Positions 34,474-43,464 of a stretch of 64,000 nt of DNA are shown piece after piece. Position numbers and translations under genes: made by a program. The DNA is from Thermohalobaculum sp963822985 (GTDB taxonomy: Bacteria; Pseudomonadota; Alphaproteobacteria; Rhodobacterales; Rhodobacteraceae): contig CAWGJU010000013.1 of NCBI GenBank assembly GCA_963822985.1, positions 1-64,000 of the forward strand, written 5' to 3'. How positions within the stretch are numbered: position 1 is the first letter of the stretch; the number at the start of each line of letters is the position of its first letter. Under the pieces are notes generated by a model that saw only the letters and a list, made by a program, of their open reading frames with translations, made no database searches and was not told the DNA's origin.

Positions 34474-34987
34474 GACGAGGCGCGCGTCGGCCAGAAGAAC
34501 CTGATCACCCGCCGCTGGGCGCGCCGCGGCACGCGCCCCCGCGCGCCGCACGACCAGCGCACGAAATGGGCCTACATCTTCGGTGCGATCTGCCCGAGGC
34601 TCGGCAAGGGCGCCGCCCTCGTCATGCCCTTCGCCGACACCGAGGCGATGCAGGCCCACCTCGCCGAGATCAGTGCCGCGGTCGCAACCGGCGCGCACGC
34701 CGTGCTCGTGCTCGACCAGGCCGGCTGGCACGTCTCCGGTCGGCTTGCCGTCCCCGACAACATCACGCTTATGCCGCTGCCGCCGCGCTCGCCCAAGCTG
34801 AACCCGGTCGAGAACGTCTGGCAGTTCATGCGCCAGAACTGGCTCTCCAATCGGGTCTTCGCCTCCTACGACGACATCGTCGCGCACTGCTGCGAGGCAT
34901 GGAAAAAGCTCACCAACCAGCCTTGGCGCATCATGTCCCTCGGCGTCCGGGACTGGGCACACGGGTCCTGATCAACGAGCGTTGGTA

Positions 34988-35846
34988 TGACCTGCGCTGG
35001 TGTGGGGTATCCGTGGCGCTGGATGATCCAATTCTCGTTGTAAGTGCGCTGGAAGCCGAGGAGGGCTTGGCGCAGGTCTTCGATGGTCTCGAACCACCGG
35101 ACCCAGAGCAGGTTCTCCTTGAGCGTCCTGATGAAGCGCTCGGCGCAGCCGTTGCCTTCGGGTGCGCGGACGAAGGCGGGCGAGTTCGTCGCGCCGAGGA
35201 AGCGGAGCTCCTGTTGGAAGTCGCCGCTCATGTCCTGGGAGCCATGGTCATGGCGGATGCTCAGCCCCGCGGCGACGCCCTGGCCGATCGCGCCGAAGCT
35301 GTTCCGCACGGCCTGGCGGATCGGCTCGAGGGCCTCAAAGCGGGTGGCGCGGTGGCTGGCGTGGATCCCGACGCACTCGGCCGAGCAGTGATCGACCGCG
35401 ACGAAGACGGCGGCTGACCCCTCGCCGGTCATGACCGTCGTCAGATCGGTGCCCCACATCTCGTCGACCACTCCGGTCGTGATCGTGCCGTCATGCGCCC
35501 GCGGGCCACGTGCGGCGCCAGGGCGCTGATGGGCCAGGAGCGCGTTCTCACGCATCACCCGGAGGACGCGACGCGGGCTGGTCCGAGTGCCGGAGACACG
35601 CAGCCGGGCCCAGACCTTGCGATAGCCTTCGCCGTGAAAGGGGCTCGTCGCCAGCAGCGCCCGGATCTCGGACGCCAGCGCGTCGTCGGGCATGGGGCCT
35701 TGCGGGCCGGGCCGGCGGCGGGGTGCCTTCGGCAGGTTAACGGCCCGACGGTGGCGCCAGATCGTGGCCCGGCTCAGGCCCCACGTCCGGCAAACCCGGC
35801 CCAGCCCGTAGGCGCGCTTCGCGGAGGGCGAGACCGTCCGGCTCAT
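34988..35846 (-). pseudogene. IS3-family transposase orfB, C-terminally truncated
   Basis: Starting at the ATG at 35846, the frame gives an HTH_21-type region (SPFHGEGYRKVWARLRVSG) and the full DDE core: EMWGTDLTTVMTG (D), IRHDHGSQDMSGDF (D) and APEGNGCAERFIRTLKENL (E). The native C-terminus stops at NWIIQRHGYP; the codons after that to 34866 come from the abutting IS630 element. Only about 15-25 residues are lost, so activity is uncertain. The start overlaps orfA by 4 bp. Confidence 0.88.
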
Positions 35847-36268
35847 CTCCTCGACCTCCGCCGCACAAAAGGGGCGCCGGGGACGCCGGCCTCCATCCGG
35901 TCGATCTTCGCCTCCAGAAGCTCGTTCGCCATGGTCAGGTCGCCGATCTTCTCTCTCATGGCGCGGAGCTGACGGTCCCTGTCGTCCTCGGCCCGGCTCT
36001 TCAGCGACGCCGCGCCCCCTGCCAGAAAGCCGTCCCGCCAGCTGCTCAGATCGGCGGCGGTCACGCCGAGTTCCCGCGACACCAGCTCGAGATCTTCACC
36101 GCGCAGCAGTCTCAGCACGGCTTCCTGCTTCCTCTGCGCCGACATGCGCCGCTTGCGCGGCGCGGCGGGCGCGTCTCCGCCAGCGTAATGGGCGCGCTCC
36201 GACGCGCCCGCCGTGGCTCTCCATTCGTTCGTCATGGCCCCTCCTAACCTGGGGCCGCTCTCACCCAA
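35843..36268 (-). CDS. IS3-family transposase subunit A (orfA)
   Basis: The 141-residue product has a helix-turn-helix (RMSAQRKQEAVLRLLRGEDLEL, SRELGVTAADLSSWRD) and a C-terminal leucine-zipper-like helix (LRAMREKIGDLTMANELLEAK), as in IS3 orfA. It overlaps orfB by ATGA. The N-terminus may begin at the internal ATG near 36235. Confidence 0.88.
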   Translation of the reverse strand: MGESGPRLGGAMTNEWRATAGASERAHYAGGDAPAAPRKRRMSAQRKQEAVLRLLRGEDLELVSRELGVTAADLSSWRDGFLAGGAASLKSRAEDDRDRQLRAMREKIGDLTMANELLEAKIDRMEAGVPGAPFVRRRSRR

Positions 36269-36411
36269 TCGAATGTCTCAAGCAACCGTACACCGGGGGA
36301 GAGGCCCGGGCCATGTCGGCGGCCGTAGATGTCGGCGGCCGTAGATTCCGGCGTTCACGCGGAGCGCTCGCCGACGGTATGCGATCTCCAGCGCCGTCCG
36401 ACGCTGGTCCT

Positions 36412-36660
36412 CTATGTGAGTATCCATGAGGGTCTTCGGTTGATGGCGGCCTGGAGGTCGATCACCGAGCGGAAGACGCCGCGCTTCAAGCGCCTGCGCG
36501 AGAGCTTGGCGAAGAACCCCTCGACGGCGTTCAGCCATGAGGACGAGGTTGACGTGAAGTGAAAGGTCCAACGCGGATGCCGCGCGAGCCAGCGCCGGAC
36601 CTCCGGCGTTCTGTGCGCGGCGTAGTTGTCGAGGATGGCGTGCACGACCTTGCCGGCCGG
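36412..36660 (-). pseudogene. IS630-family (DDE_3) transposase C-terminal fragment
   Basis: The minus-strand frame contains PAGKVVHAILDNYAAHRTPEV, RWTFHFTSTSSSWLNAVEGFF and AKLSRRRLKRGVF. This is the second half of a DDE_3 domain with ILDNYAAH (Asp) and SSWLNAVEGFF (Glu), a different IS630 branch from the ones above. Both ends are missing. It is a dead remnant between an IS3 element and the efflux adaptor gene. Confidence 0.85.
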
Positions 36661-36876
36661 GTCCGGGCCGCGCCGACACCGGGCGCCCGCGCGGCGGCAG
36701 ATCCCGCTCGGCAAACGCAGCTGGCGCGAAGCTGCCATGGCGGCTGCGCCGACGCGTGCGGCCTGCACGGCCACGACCACCGCATCGCCTGGACGAGCCC
36801 GCTCCCGGTGCGCGACCTCGGCGCCTTCTGGGGCGCGCTCGGCTGCTCGTGCTGGGCGGTGTAGGGGAGCGCGGCG
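36661..36876. other. Unassigned stretch upstream of the efflux adaptor
   Basis: GC-rich DNA that looks protein-coding on the plus strand; one frame ends LPVRDLGAFWGALGCSCWAV with a stop at 36864. I cannot assign it. It may be the 3' end of a gene cut by the IS630 remnant. Confidence 0.35.
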
Positions 36877-37737
36877 ATGGCGATCCGATCGAGTTCCGCA
36901 GGCATGTCGGCCGTCTTGCTGGTCGCTGGTGCGGCGGCCTTTTCGCCTGAACCGCCGCGGGCCGGTGATGCGCCGTCCTTCCAGTTCCACGGCATCGTTC
37001 AGCCGATGCAGAAGGTTACCATCGCCTCGCATCTGAACGGCATCGTCGACGCCGTGCTGTTCACGCCAGGCGCGATGATCGCCGTCGGCGATCCCCTGTT
37101 CCGCATAGACCCCGAGGAGTTCGAGATCGCCGTCGACGCCGCGCGCGCCGAGGTCGAGGAGGCCGAGGCCCGCCTCGACCTCGCGGTCGACGCCGCCAGC
37201 AGGCAGGAGAAACTGCTTGACGGCGCGAACGGCTCGCGCGTCCTCGCCTTCCAGGCGGATGTCGAGCGCCGCGTCGCCGAGGCGCGGCTGCATGCGGCCC
37301 AGGCGGACCTGGCCGCCGCCCAACTCGCGCTCGACAGGACGGTGATCAAGGCGCCGATCGCTGGCAGGATCGGCTGGCCGCTCGTCGCCCGCGGCGCCTT
37401 CGTCGAGGCCGAGGCCGGCACCGCTATGGCCGAGATCGTCCAGACCGATCCCGTGCTCGTCGCCTATGGCGTTCCGCCCGAGGTGCGAACCGCAGCGCTG
37501 GCCGCCAGCGGCGGCGCGAGCGTCGCCGAGATGTTCGCGCAGATGAGCGTCGAGCTGGTGCTGTCTGGCCAAGTCTACGGTTATCCCGGCGCCCCGCGCT
37601 TCGACAGCGCCACAATCGACCCGGCAACCGGCGTGCTGACGACCTGGGCCGAGGTGCCGAACCCCGACGGCGCGCTGGTGCCGGAGCTTTCAGTCACCGT
37701 CATTTCGCACCACCGCACACTGGAGGCCGGCCAATGA
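36877..37737 (+). CDS. Periplasmic adaptor (HlyD/RND-type membrane fusion) subunit
   Basis: The 286-residue protein begins with an export signal (AGMSAVLLVAGAAAF) preceded by AGGGGAG as ribosome site. A lipoyl half HGIVQPMQKVTIASHLNGIVDAV with GDPLFRID follows, then a helical hairpin (AARAEVEEAEARLDLAVDAA..) and the second half VIKAPIAGRIGWPLVARGAFV. The barrel domain is short, and the C-terminus (VPELSVTVISHHRT) overlaps the MFS gene by ATGA. It would connect an inner-membrane pump to an outer-membrane channel. The coupling to an MFS gene instead of an RND gene suggests an EmrA-like tripartite system, although the fold looks more RND-like. Confidence 0.88.
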   Translation: MAIRSSSAGMSAVLLVAGAAAFSPEPPRAGDAPSFQFHGIVQPMQKVTIASHLNGIVDAVLFTPGAMIAVGDPLFRIDPEEFEIAVDAARAEVEEAEARLDLAVDAASRQEKLLDGANGSRVLAFQADVERRVAEARLHAAQADLAAAQLALDRTVIKAPIAGRIGWPLVARGAFVEAEAGTAMAEIVQTDPVLVAYGVPPEVRTAALAASGGASVAEMFAQMSVELVLSGQVYGYPGAPRFDSATIDPATGVLTTWAEVPNPDGALVPELSVTVISHHRTLEAGQ

Positions 37738-39331
37738 CGCTGACGACGGTGGCAAGCGAGCCGCAGGAGGCCTCGGCCTGGACGCCCTTCGGGCACGCCG
37801 CCTTCGCCGTACTCTGGGGCGCGACCGTCCTTTCCAACGTCGGCACCTGGATGGGCGATGTCGGCGCCGGCTGGCTGATGACCGAGCTGTCGCCCTCGCC
37901 GCTGATCGTCGCGGCCGTGCAGGCGGCGACGACGCTGCCGATCTTTCTCTTCGCGCTGCTCGCCGGCGCGCTGGCCGACATCATGGACCGGCGGCGGCTG
38001 TTGATGATCGTCAATGCCGGGCTGTCGGTCGCGGCGGCGCTGCTGGCCGCTCTGGTCGCGGCGGGGCTGATGACGCCAGCGCTGCTGCTCGGCTTTGCCT
38101 TCCTGTTCGGCACCGGCGCGGCCTTCATTGCCCCGGCCTGGCAGGCGATGGTGCCCCAGCTGGTGCCGCGCGCCGAGTTGCAGGGCGCCATCGCGCTGAA
38201 CTCGATGGGCATCAACGTCAGCCGCGCGATCGGCCCGGCGCTGGCCGGCACCCTGACCGTCTCGATCGGGCTGGCGGCGCCGTTTGCCGCGAACGCGATC
38301 AGCACGATCGGCATCGTTCTCGCACTCTGGTGGTGGCGGCCGCCGGCGCGGCCGGCCACGGCGCTGCCGCCCGAGCACATCGGCGGGGCGATCGCCGCCG
38401 GCGTGCGCTATGCGCTGCACAGCCGGCCGCTCCTCGACGCGCTCGCCCGCGCCGCGGCCTTCTTCGTGTTGACCAGCGCCTACTGGGCCATTCTGCCGCT
38501 TGTGGTGCGCGACGTGCTGTCCGGCGGGCCGACGCTTTACGGCGTGCTGCTCGGCTGCGTCGGCTTCGGCGCCGTGACGGGCGCGCTTGTCCTGCCGGTG
38601 GTGCGCCGGCGGCTCGGCTCCGACCGGACGGTCGCCGCCGGCACGCTCGGCACCGCCGCGGCCATGGCGGCCTTCGCCGGGGTGGCCGAGCCGAAGTTGC
38701 GGCGCTGGCTTCGCTGCTGGCGGGGCTCTCCTGGATCGCGGTGCTCTCGAGCCTGAACGTCTCGGCCCAGACGGCGCTGCCCGACTGGGTGCGCGGGCGG
38801 GGGCTTTCGGTATTCCTGATGGTCTTCTTCGGCTCGATGGCGGCGGGCAGCCTGATCTGGGGGCAGGTCGCGACCACCCTCTCGATCCCGGCTGCGCTGA
38901 TCGCGTCGGCCGGCGCGGTGCTCGCCATACCGCTCGTCCGGCGCTTCCGGCTGAACCGGGGCGCCGAGATGGAGCTCGCACCTTCGATGCACTGGCCGGC
39001 GCCGCTGACCGCCTCGGCCCCCCAGCACGCGCAAGGGCCGGTCATGGTGCAGGTGCGCTATGTCGTGCCGACCGAGCGCGCCGAGGAATTCGCGCGCCAC
39101 ATGCGAGAGCTCCGCGCTTCCCGTCGGCGCGGCCGCGGCTACAGTTGGACGCTGATGCGGGACGTGGCCGAGCCCGACACCTTCGTCGAGACCTGGTTTG
39201 AGCAGAGCTGGGCGCAGCATCTGCGGCACCACGAGCGGGTTTCGGGCGAGGATCGCGCGATGCAGGAGCGGATCGCGGCGCTGCATGCCCGAGACGTGCC
39301 GCCGCAGGTTCGGCATTTTCTGCCGTCCTGA
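37734..39331 (+). pseudogene. MFS exporter with C-terminal extra domain, one frameshift
   Basis: The first 330 residues are a 10-11-helix MFS of the enterobactin-exporter-like type (VLWGATVLSNVGTWMGDVGAGWLM, ALAGALADIMDRRRLLM). Near 38695 the frame shifts: the downstream frame gives ALASLLAGLSWIAVLSSLNVSAQTALPDWVRGRGLSVF with two more helices. A cytoplasmic or dimeric-barrel-like tail follows (MVQVRYVVPTERAEEFARHMREL, DTFVETWFEQSWAQHLRHHERV), a known C-terminal extension of this MFS subgroup. A one-base change would restore a ~532-residue protein. Translationally coupled to the adaptor upstream. Confidence 0.87.
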
Positions 39332-39382
39332 CCGGCGGCGCTGGATGTGGATCTCGCCGCAGCCAATCGATAGGAGCTTTTG

Positions 39383-39921
39383 ATGAGCTGGAGAGCATGC
39401 CCCGACCCGGTGCCGGGCGATCGCCCCTCGGTGGATGCGATCGAGACGATCATCGTGCCCCGCGCCGTCGATCTGGGCGAGATGGAGGTGCGCCGCGTGC
39501 TGCCGGCCGTGCAGCGCCAGATGGTCGGCCCCTTCATCTTCGTCGACCAGATGGGGCCGGCCGAGTTCCTGACCGACCAGGGCATCGACGTCCGGCCGCA
39601 TCCGCACATCAATCTCGCCACCGTCACCTATCTGCTCGAAGGCGAGATCCTGCACCGCGACAGCCTCGGCACCGAGCAGGCGATCCGGCCGGGCGCGGTG
39701 AACTGGATGCGCGCGGGCCGGGGCATCGTGCACTCCGAGCGCACCGCGCCCGCGCTCAAGGCCAGCGGGCAGCGGCTCTTCGGCATGCAGACCTGGGTGG
39801 CGCTGCCGACCGATGCCGAGGAGAGCGATCCGGTCTTCATGCACCACCCCGAGGCCGAGATGCCCCGGCTGGAGGACGGCGCGCTGTCGCTGCGGCTGAT
39901 CGCCGGCGCCATGCACGGAGC
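39383..39921 (+). pseudogene. Pirin family protein, 3'-truncated
   Basis: The ATG at 39383 follows TAGGAG at a good distance. The first ~178 residues match pirins: RRVLPAVQRQMVGPFIFVDQMGP, the metal-binding HPH in DVRPHPHINLATVTYLLEGE, H in ILHRDS, and RAGRGIVHSERT. Pirins are bicupin iron proteins, some acting as quercetinase or redox co-regulators. Normal length is about 290 residues; the sequence is cut at about 39921 where an IS3 fragment begins, so the second cupin is missing. Confidence 0.85.
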
Positions 39922-40556
39922 GTGCGCGGCCCTGCCCGGATGACAAGGTCAACCGCCAGTTCAAAGCCGTGCGCCCGAACCAGCTCTGGGGCGAGCCTTG
40001 TCCGCCATTGGTCCGAGGACAATGGCGAGCGACTTCACCTACGTGCCGACCTGGTCCGGCACGGTCTATGTGGCGTTCGTCATCGACGTGTTCGCCAGAC
40101 GCATCGTCGGCTGGCGCGTCTCCACGTCCCCTGTCGACCCAGTTCGTCCTCGACGCCCTCGACCAGGCAATCTGACAGAGAAAGACGCACGGGAATAAAG
40201 ACTTGATCCACCACTCGGACCGCGGCTCGCAATACCTGTCGATCACCTACACTGAGCGGCTCGTCGAGGCCGGCATCGAGCCGTCGGTCGGCAGCGTCGG
40301 CGACAGCTATGATAATGCACTCGCCGAATGCGTCATCGGCCTGTTCAAGACCGAGGTCATCAACGCCCTCGGCCCGTGGCGAACCATGCGTGACGTCGAG
40401 TGGGAGACGCTCCGCTGGATCGACTGGTACAACAACCGCCGTCTGCTCGCGCCCATCGGTTACATCCCGCCTGCCGAGGCCGAGCAGGCCTACTTCGCCG
40501 ATCGCAACAACATCGATCTCGCCGCCTGACCGTTGAACAAATCACCCTCCGGTACA
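39922..40556 (+). pseudogene. IS3-family transposase (orfB) 3' part, broken
   Basis: Starting with FKAVRPNQLW in one frame, the IS3 integrase core continues in others: SDFTYVPTWSGTVYVAFVIDVFARRIVGWRVS (first Asp), then IHHSDRGSQYLSITYTERL (second Asp) and DSYDNALAECVIGLFKTEVI (Glu), ending in NNRRLLAPIGYIPPAEAEQAY at 40529. A 34-bp insertion after LW, framed by a repeated GGCGAGC, and another indel near 40150 break the frame. The right IS end, ending GGTACA, is at 40556; the left end and orfA are absent. Confidence 0.87.
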
Positions 40557-40842
40557 CCCAGGGCGGTTCAATGCTCTGCAGCGACGCCGTCCGCCGCGCG
40601 GGACTGCTCGACGGCTTTGTCGAACCGCTCAGCGATCGGCCCCCTGGTCGAGCGCACGACGCCTCTCACCGATGCTGCTGAATCTGCCGCCCATGCCGGG
40701 TGAAGGCAGCGGGCCGCGCGCAAAGAATGGTCCTGCATGCGCAGGACACGGCGCCTATGGGGACGTGATGCCATCCCGCGAACGATCACGGCGCTGCCGG
40801 CTACGCGGTTCGCTGACATGGGACCAGGGCGCCCCAGAGAGA
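40557..40842. other. Stretch between IS3 remnant and DUF488 gene, nothing recognised
   Basis: About 285 bp with high GC but no gene I can support on either strand. It may be host DNA whose gene was deleted by the IS insertion. Confidence 0.4.
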
Positions 40843-41277
40843 TCAGAGATCGCGGACGGCTATCCCCAGCCGGTCCCGCAGGCGCTCGGCGACGATGCGG
40901 CGGTGGCAGCCGGCGGCGTCGGCCTCGAGACACAGCAGGGCCGCGGGCCGCTCGCGCACGATCGCCTCGGCGCGGGCGAGGTCGTGCTCGGCCTCCGGCG
41001 TCGCCAGCTGGCCCTCGAAGATCGCGTGCATCTCGGCGATGCGGCCGGCGCGCGCCGCCTCGCGCCCGGCCTTTGGCGTGCCGAGCCCGCGCAGGTGGAC
41101 GTATTCGATCCCCGCCTCGGCCAGCCCGTTCGCCAGCAGCGTCTTGGAGAACCCCGCGCGGCGCGAGGCCGCCACGGCGCGGACGTCGATCAGCACCTTG
41201 ACCTCCGCGGCGCGCAGGCAGGCGATCAGCTCGGGCAGCGTTCGCCGCTCGTATCCGATGGTGCAGAGCTCGGGCAT
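40843..41277 (-). CDS. DUF488 domain protein
   Basis: The 144-residue soluble protein matches DUF488: CTIGYERRTLPELIACLRAAEV at the start, LIDVRAVAASRRAGFSK, the YVHLRGLG block, and the conserved ALLCLEADAAGCHRRIVAERL with the C-x-E...C-H-R pattern. Function of the family is unknown, although redox or metal-dependent roles have been proposed from the Cys/His motif. It is divergently oriented to asd with 70 bp between them, so both promoters lie in that gap. Confidence 0.9.
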   Translation of the reverse strand: MPELCTIGYERRTLPELIACLRAAEVKVLIDVRAVAASRRAGFSKTLLANGLAEAGIEYVHLRGLGTPKAGREAARAGRIAEMHAIFEGQLATPEAEHDLARAEAIVRERPAALLCLEADAAGCHRRIVAERLRDRLGIAVRDL

Positions 41278-41347
41278 CCACGTGCTCCCCCTTCCGCTGC
41301 GGCAGCAAAATCGCTAAATGCCCGCGATGATAATGAAGGGAATTGAG

Positions 41348-42379
41348 ATGGGTTACCGGATCGCCGTCGCCGGCGCCACGGGCAATGTGGGCCGCGAGAT
41401 GCTGAACATCCTGGCCGAGCGCCAGTTTCCCGCCGACGAGGTGATCGCGCTCGCCTCGCGCAAGTCGATGGGAACCGAGTGCGGCTATGGCGACCGGACG
41501 CTCAAAACCCGCGACATCGAGCAGTTCGACTGGACGGGCATCGACATCGCGCTGTTCGCCATCGGCTCGGGGCCGACCAAGACCTATGCGCCCATCGCCG
41601 CCAAGGCGGGGGCGGTGGTGATCGACAACTCGTCGCTCTACCGCTACGAGCCGGACGTGCCGCTGATCGTGCCCGAGGTGAACCCGGACGCGGTCGAGCA
41701 GTACAAGAAGCGCAACATCATCGCCAACCCGAACTGCTCGACGGCGCAGTTGGTGGTGGCGCTGAAGCCGCTGCACGACCGGGCGCGGATCAAGCGGGTC
41801 GTGGTCTCGACCTATCAGTCCGTCTCGGGCGCCGGCAAGGCGGCGATGGACGAGCTGTGGAACCAGACCAAGGGCCTCTACGTCCCCGGCCAGGAGGTCG
41901 ATCCGGCCAAGTTCACCAAGCAGATCGCCTTCAACGTCATCCCGCACATCGACGTCTTCCTGGACGACGGCTCGACCAAGGAGGAGTGGAAGATGGCGGT
42001 CGAGACGAAGAAGATCCTCGACCGCAAGATTAAGGTGCATGCCACCTGCGTGCGCGTGCCGACCTTCGTAGGCCATGCCGAGGCGGTGAACGTCGAGTTC
42101 GAGGACCCGCTGCCGGCCGACGAGGCGCGCGAGATCCTGCGCGAGGCGCCGGGCGTCATCGTCGTCGACAAGCGCGAGGACGGCGGCTACGTGACGCCGG
42201 TCGACTGCGTCGGCGACTATGCGACCTATGTCAGCCGGCTGCGCGACGACATCACGGTCGAGAATGGCATCTCGCTCTGGTGCGTCAGCGACAATTTGCG
42301 CAAGGGTGCGGCGCTGAACGCCGTGCAGATCGCGGAGCTGCTGGGCCGGCGCTGCCTGCAGAAGGACGCCGCGGCTTGA
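41348..42379 (+). CDS. asd: Aspartate-semialdehyde dehydrogenase
   Basis: This 343-residue enzyme reduces aspartyl-4-phosphate to aspartate semialdehyde with NADPH for lysine/DAP, threonine and methionine synthesis. The dinucleotide site is GATGNVGREML at the N-terminus, the catalytic Cys lies in NPNCSTAQLVVAL, and the substrate Arg/His region follows (IPHIDVF, VRVPTFVGHAEAVNVEF). The start is set at the ATG at 41348, preceded by GAAGGG with good spacing; upstream ATGs in frame (from 41318) have no family similarity. Sequence is intact and of normal length. Confidence 0.96.
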   Translation: MGYRIAVAGATGNVGREMLNILAERQFPADEVIALASRKSMGTECGYGDRTLKTRDIEQFDWTGIDIALFAIGSGPTKTYAPIAAKAGAVVIDNSSLYRYEPDVPLIVPEVNPDAVEQYKKRNIIANPNCSTAQLVVALKPLHDRARIKRVVVSTYQSVSGAGKAAMDELWNQTKGLYVPGQEVDPAKFTKQIAFNVIPHIDVFLDDGSTKEEWKMAVETKKILDRKIKVHATCVRVPTFVGHAEAVNVEFEDPLPADEAREILREAPGVIVVDKREDGGYVTPVDCVGDYATYVSRLRDDITVENGISLWCVSDNLRKGAALNAVQIAELLGRRCLQKDAAA

Positions 42380-42428
42380 GCCCTTGGGTGCGTGCGAGCA
42401 CGCTCCCAGCCCTCACCCTCAGCTGCCT

Positions 42429-43214
42429 TCAATCGGGGAACGCTGCGAGCACGGGCACGTGGTCGGACGGGCTCGCGGCCCCACGATAGGATTTGAGGAT
42501 GCGCGCCGATCCGGGCAGGTGCGCGACGCCGCCCCGCGACCAGATGTGGTCGAGCCGCCGGCCGCGGTCCGAGGCCGCCCAATCCGCCGCCCGGTAGGAC
42601 CACCAGGAAAAAAGCTTCTCCGGCGGCCTGACATCCGTCCGCGCCACGTCCGACCAGCCTCCCGCCTGCATGAGGCGCGCCATCGCCTCGGTCTCGACCG
42701 GCGTGTGGCTGACGACCTTCAGCAGCTGCTTGTGCGACCAGACGTCCTCGGGCAGCGGCGCGATGTTGAGGTCGCCGACCAGCACGTGGGCGCCCGTCAG
42801 CCGCCCCGACCAGGCCGTCATCTCCTCGACGAAGGCGAGCTTGTGGGCGAATTTCGGGTTCGCGTCGGGGTCCGGCTCGTCGCCGCCGGCCGGCACGTAG
42901 AAGTTGTCCAAGACAATCCCTGATTGCAGGCGCACGGCACAGTGCCGCGCATCCTCGCGCCCGCACATCGGCATGGTGCCGGCCGCCTCGACGGGCACGC
43001 GGGAGAGGATGGCGACCCCGTTATAGCCCTTGAAGCCGCAGGCCGTGACCGTGTGGTAGCCGAGCGCCGCAAAGCGGTCGGGCAGCTTCTCCACCGGCGA
43101 TTTCGTCTCCTGCAGGCACAGGATGTCGGGCGCGTGCTCGGCCAAGAACCGCTCGACCAGCGGGGCGCGCAGGCGCACCGAATTGATGTTCCAGGTCGCG
43201 ATCGTCGTCGGCAT
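42429..43214 (-). CDS. xth: Exodeoxyribonuclease III
   Basis: This 261-residue AP endonuclease/3'-5' exonuclease of the ExoIII family has TWNINSVRLR at the N-terminus, the metal-binding Glu in LCLQETKSP, GYNGVAILSR, the catalytic VLVGDLNIAP (D-x-N), and RRLDHIWSR with C-terminal SDHVPV (the D-H pair). It acts in base-excision repair in the cytoplasm. It is convergent with asd, 49 bp apart. No anomaly. Confidence 0.95.
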   Translation of the reverse strand: MPTTIATWNINSVRLRAPLVERFLAEHAPDILCLQETKSPVEKLPDRFAALGYHTVTACGFKGYNGVAILSRVPVEAAGTMPMCGREDARHCAVRLQSGIVLDNFYVPAGGDEPDPDANPKFAHKLAFVEEMTAWSGRLTGAHVLVGDLNIAPLPEDVWSHKQLLKVVSHTPVETEAMARLMQAGGWSDVARTDVRPPEKLFSWWSYRAADWAASDRGRRLDHIWSRGGVAHLPGSARILKSYRGAASPSDHVPVLAAFPD

Positions 43215-43290
43215 GTCCCCTCCCCTTCAGGCCGCGCGAGCTATGCCGCGCAGAGGTCATTGCCTCAAGCCCGCCCGCGCCGAGAGAGGG

Positions 43291-43328
43291 GCAAAAAGAA
43301 GCGCCCGGTGTGGGGATCCACCGGGCGC
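43291..43328 (-). terminator. Rho-independent terminator after cenR
   Basis: Arms GCGCCCGGTG (43301-43310) and CACCGGGCGC (43319-43328) pair over 10 bp. On the minus strand the stem is followed by TTCTTTTTGC (complement of 43291-43300), giving a T-rich tail. It is well placed to end the cenR transcript. A second hairpin (GGCAGCGG/CCGCTGCC, near 43375-43405) lies between it and the gene. Confidence 0.75.
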
Positions 43329-43464
43329 CGCCCTGTAATGGGCTCGTCGGACGGATGAGGGGAAGCCGCCCGACCGGCAGCGGTTTTTTGGGGGGAGCCG
43401 CTGCCTCGTCACGGCAATTGGTGGCGTGCCCGCGCACCGTCAAGATTTCGGATCATTACATCGG

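Larger units (their letters stand above)
32407..34974 (+). pseudogene. IS630-family transposase, split by IS110 copy B
   Basis: The 5' part encodes MAAAIGLRGDYTADDLRRLAK, ASRTDAARTGGVGLQVVRDGV and GVVRWRLVDLAAWLRDEFG, then shifts frame near 32780 and ends QIEVWFQ at 32971. The 3' part resumes at 34474 with DEARVGQKNLITRRWARRGTR, AYIFGAICPRLGKGAALVMPF, HAVLVLDQAGWHVSG and LPPRSPKLNPVENVWQFM, covering the rest of the DDE domain, and ends just after GVRDWAHGS. Confidence 0.9.
32319..34987 (+). mobile_element. IS630-family insertion sequence, copy with IS110 inside
   Basis: Perfect 11-bp inverted ends, TACCAACGCTC (32319-32329) and GAGCGTTGGTA (34977-34987), bound the element. It contains a transposase gene split by the IS110 copy B. 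Its right end truncates the neighbouring IS3 orfB. Without the insert it would be about 1.17 kb, the size of the copy at 19407-20577, to which it is related but not identical. Confidence 0.88.
34988..36292 (-). mobile_element. IS3-family insertion sequence, different type, 3'-truncated
   Basis: The element runs from a TG-starting end at 36292 (TGTACGGTTGCTTG on the minus strand) through orfA and orfB to 34988, where the IS630 element has replaced its other end. It is a different lineage from the pair at 21.0 and 29.2 kb. Confidence 0.8.

Noticed and set aside
36660..37572. Long minus-strand frame joining an IS630 fragment to the region opposite the adaptor gene
   Set aside because: Only the last ~80 residues resemble a transposase; the remainder is antisense to the well-supported HlyD-type adaptor gene.
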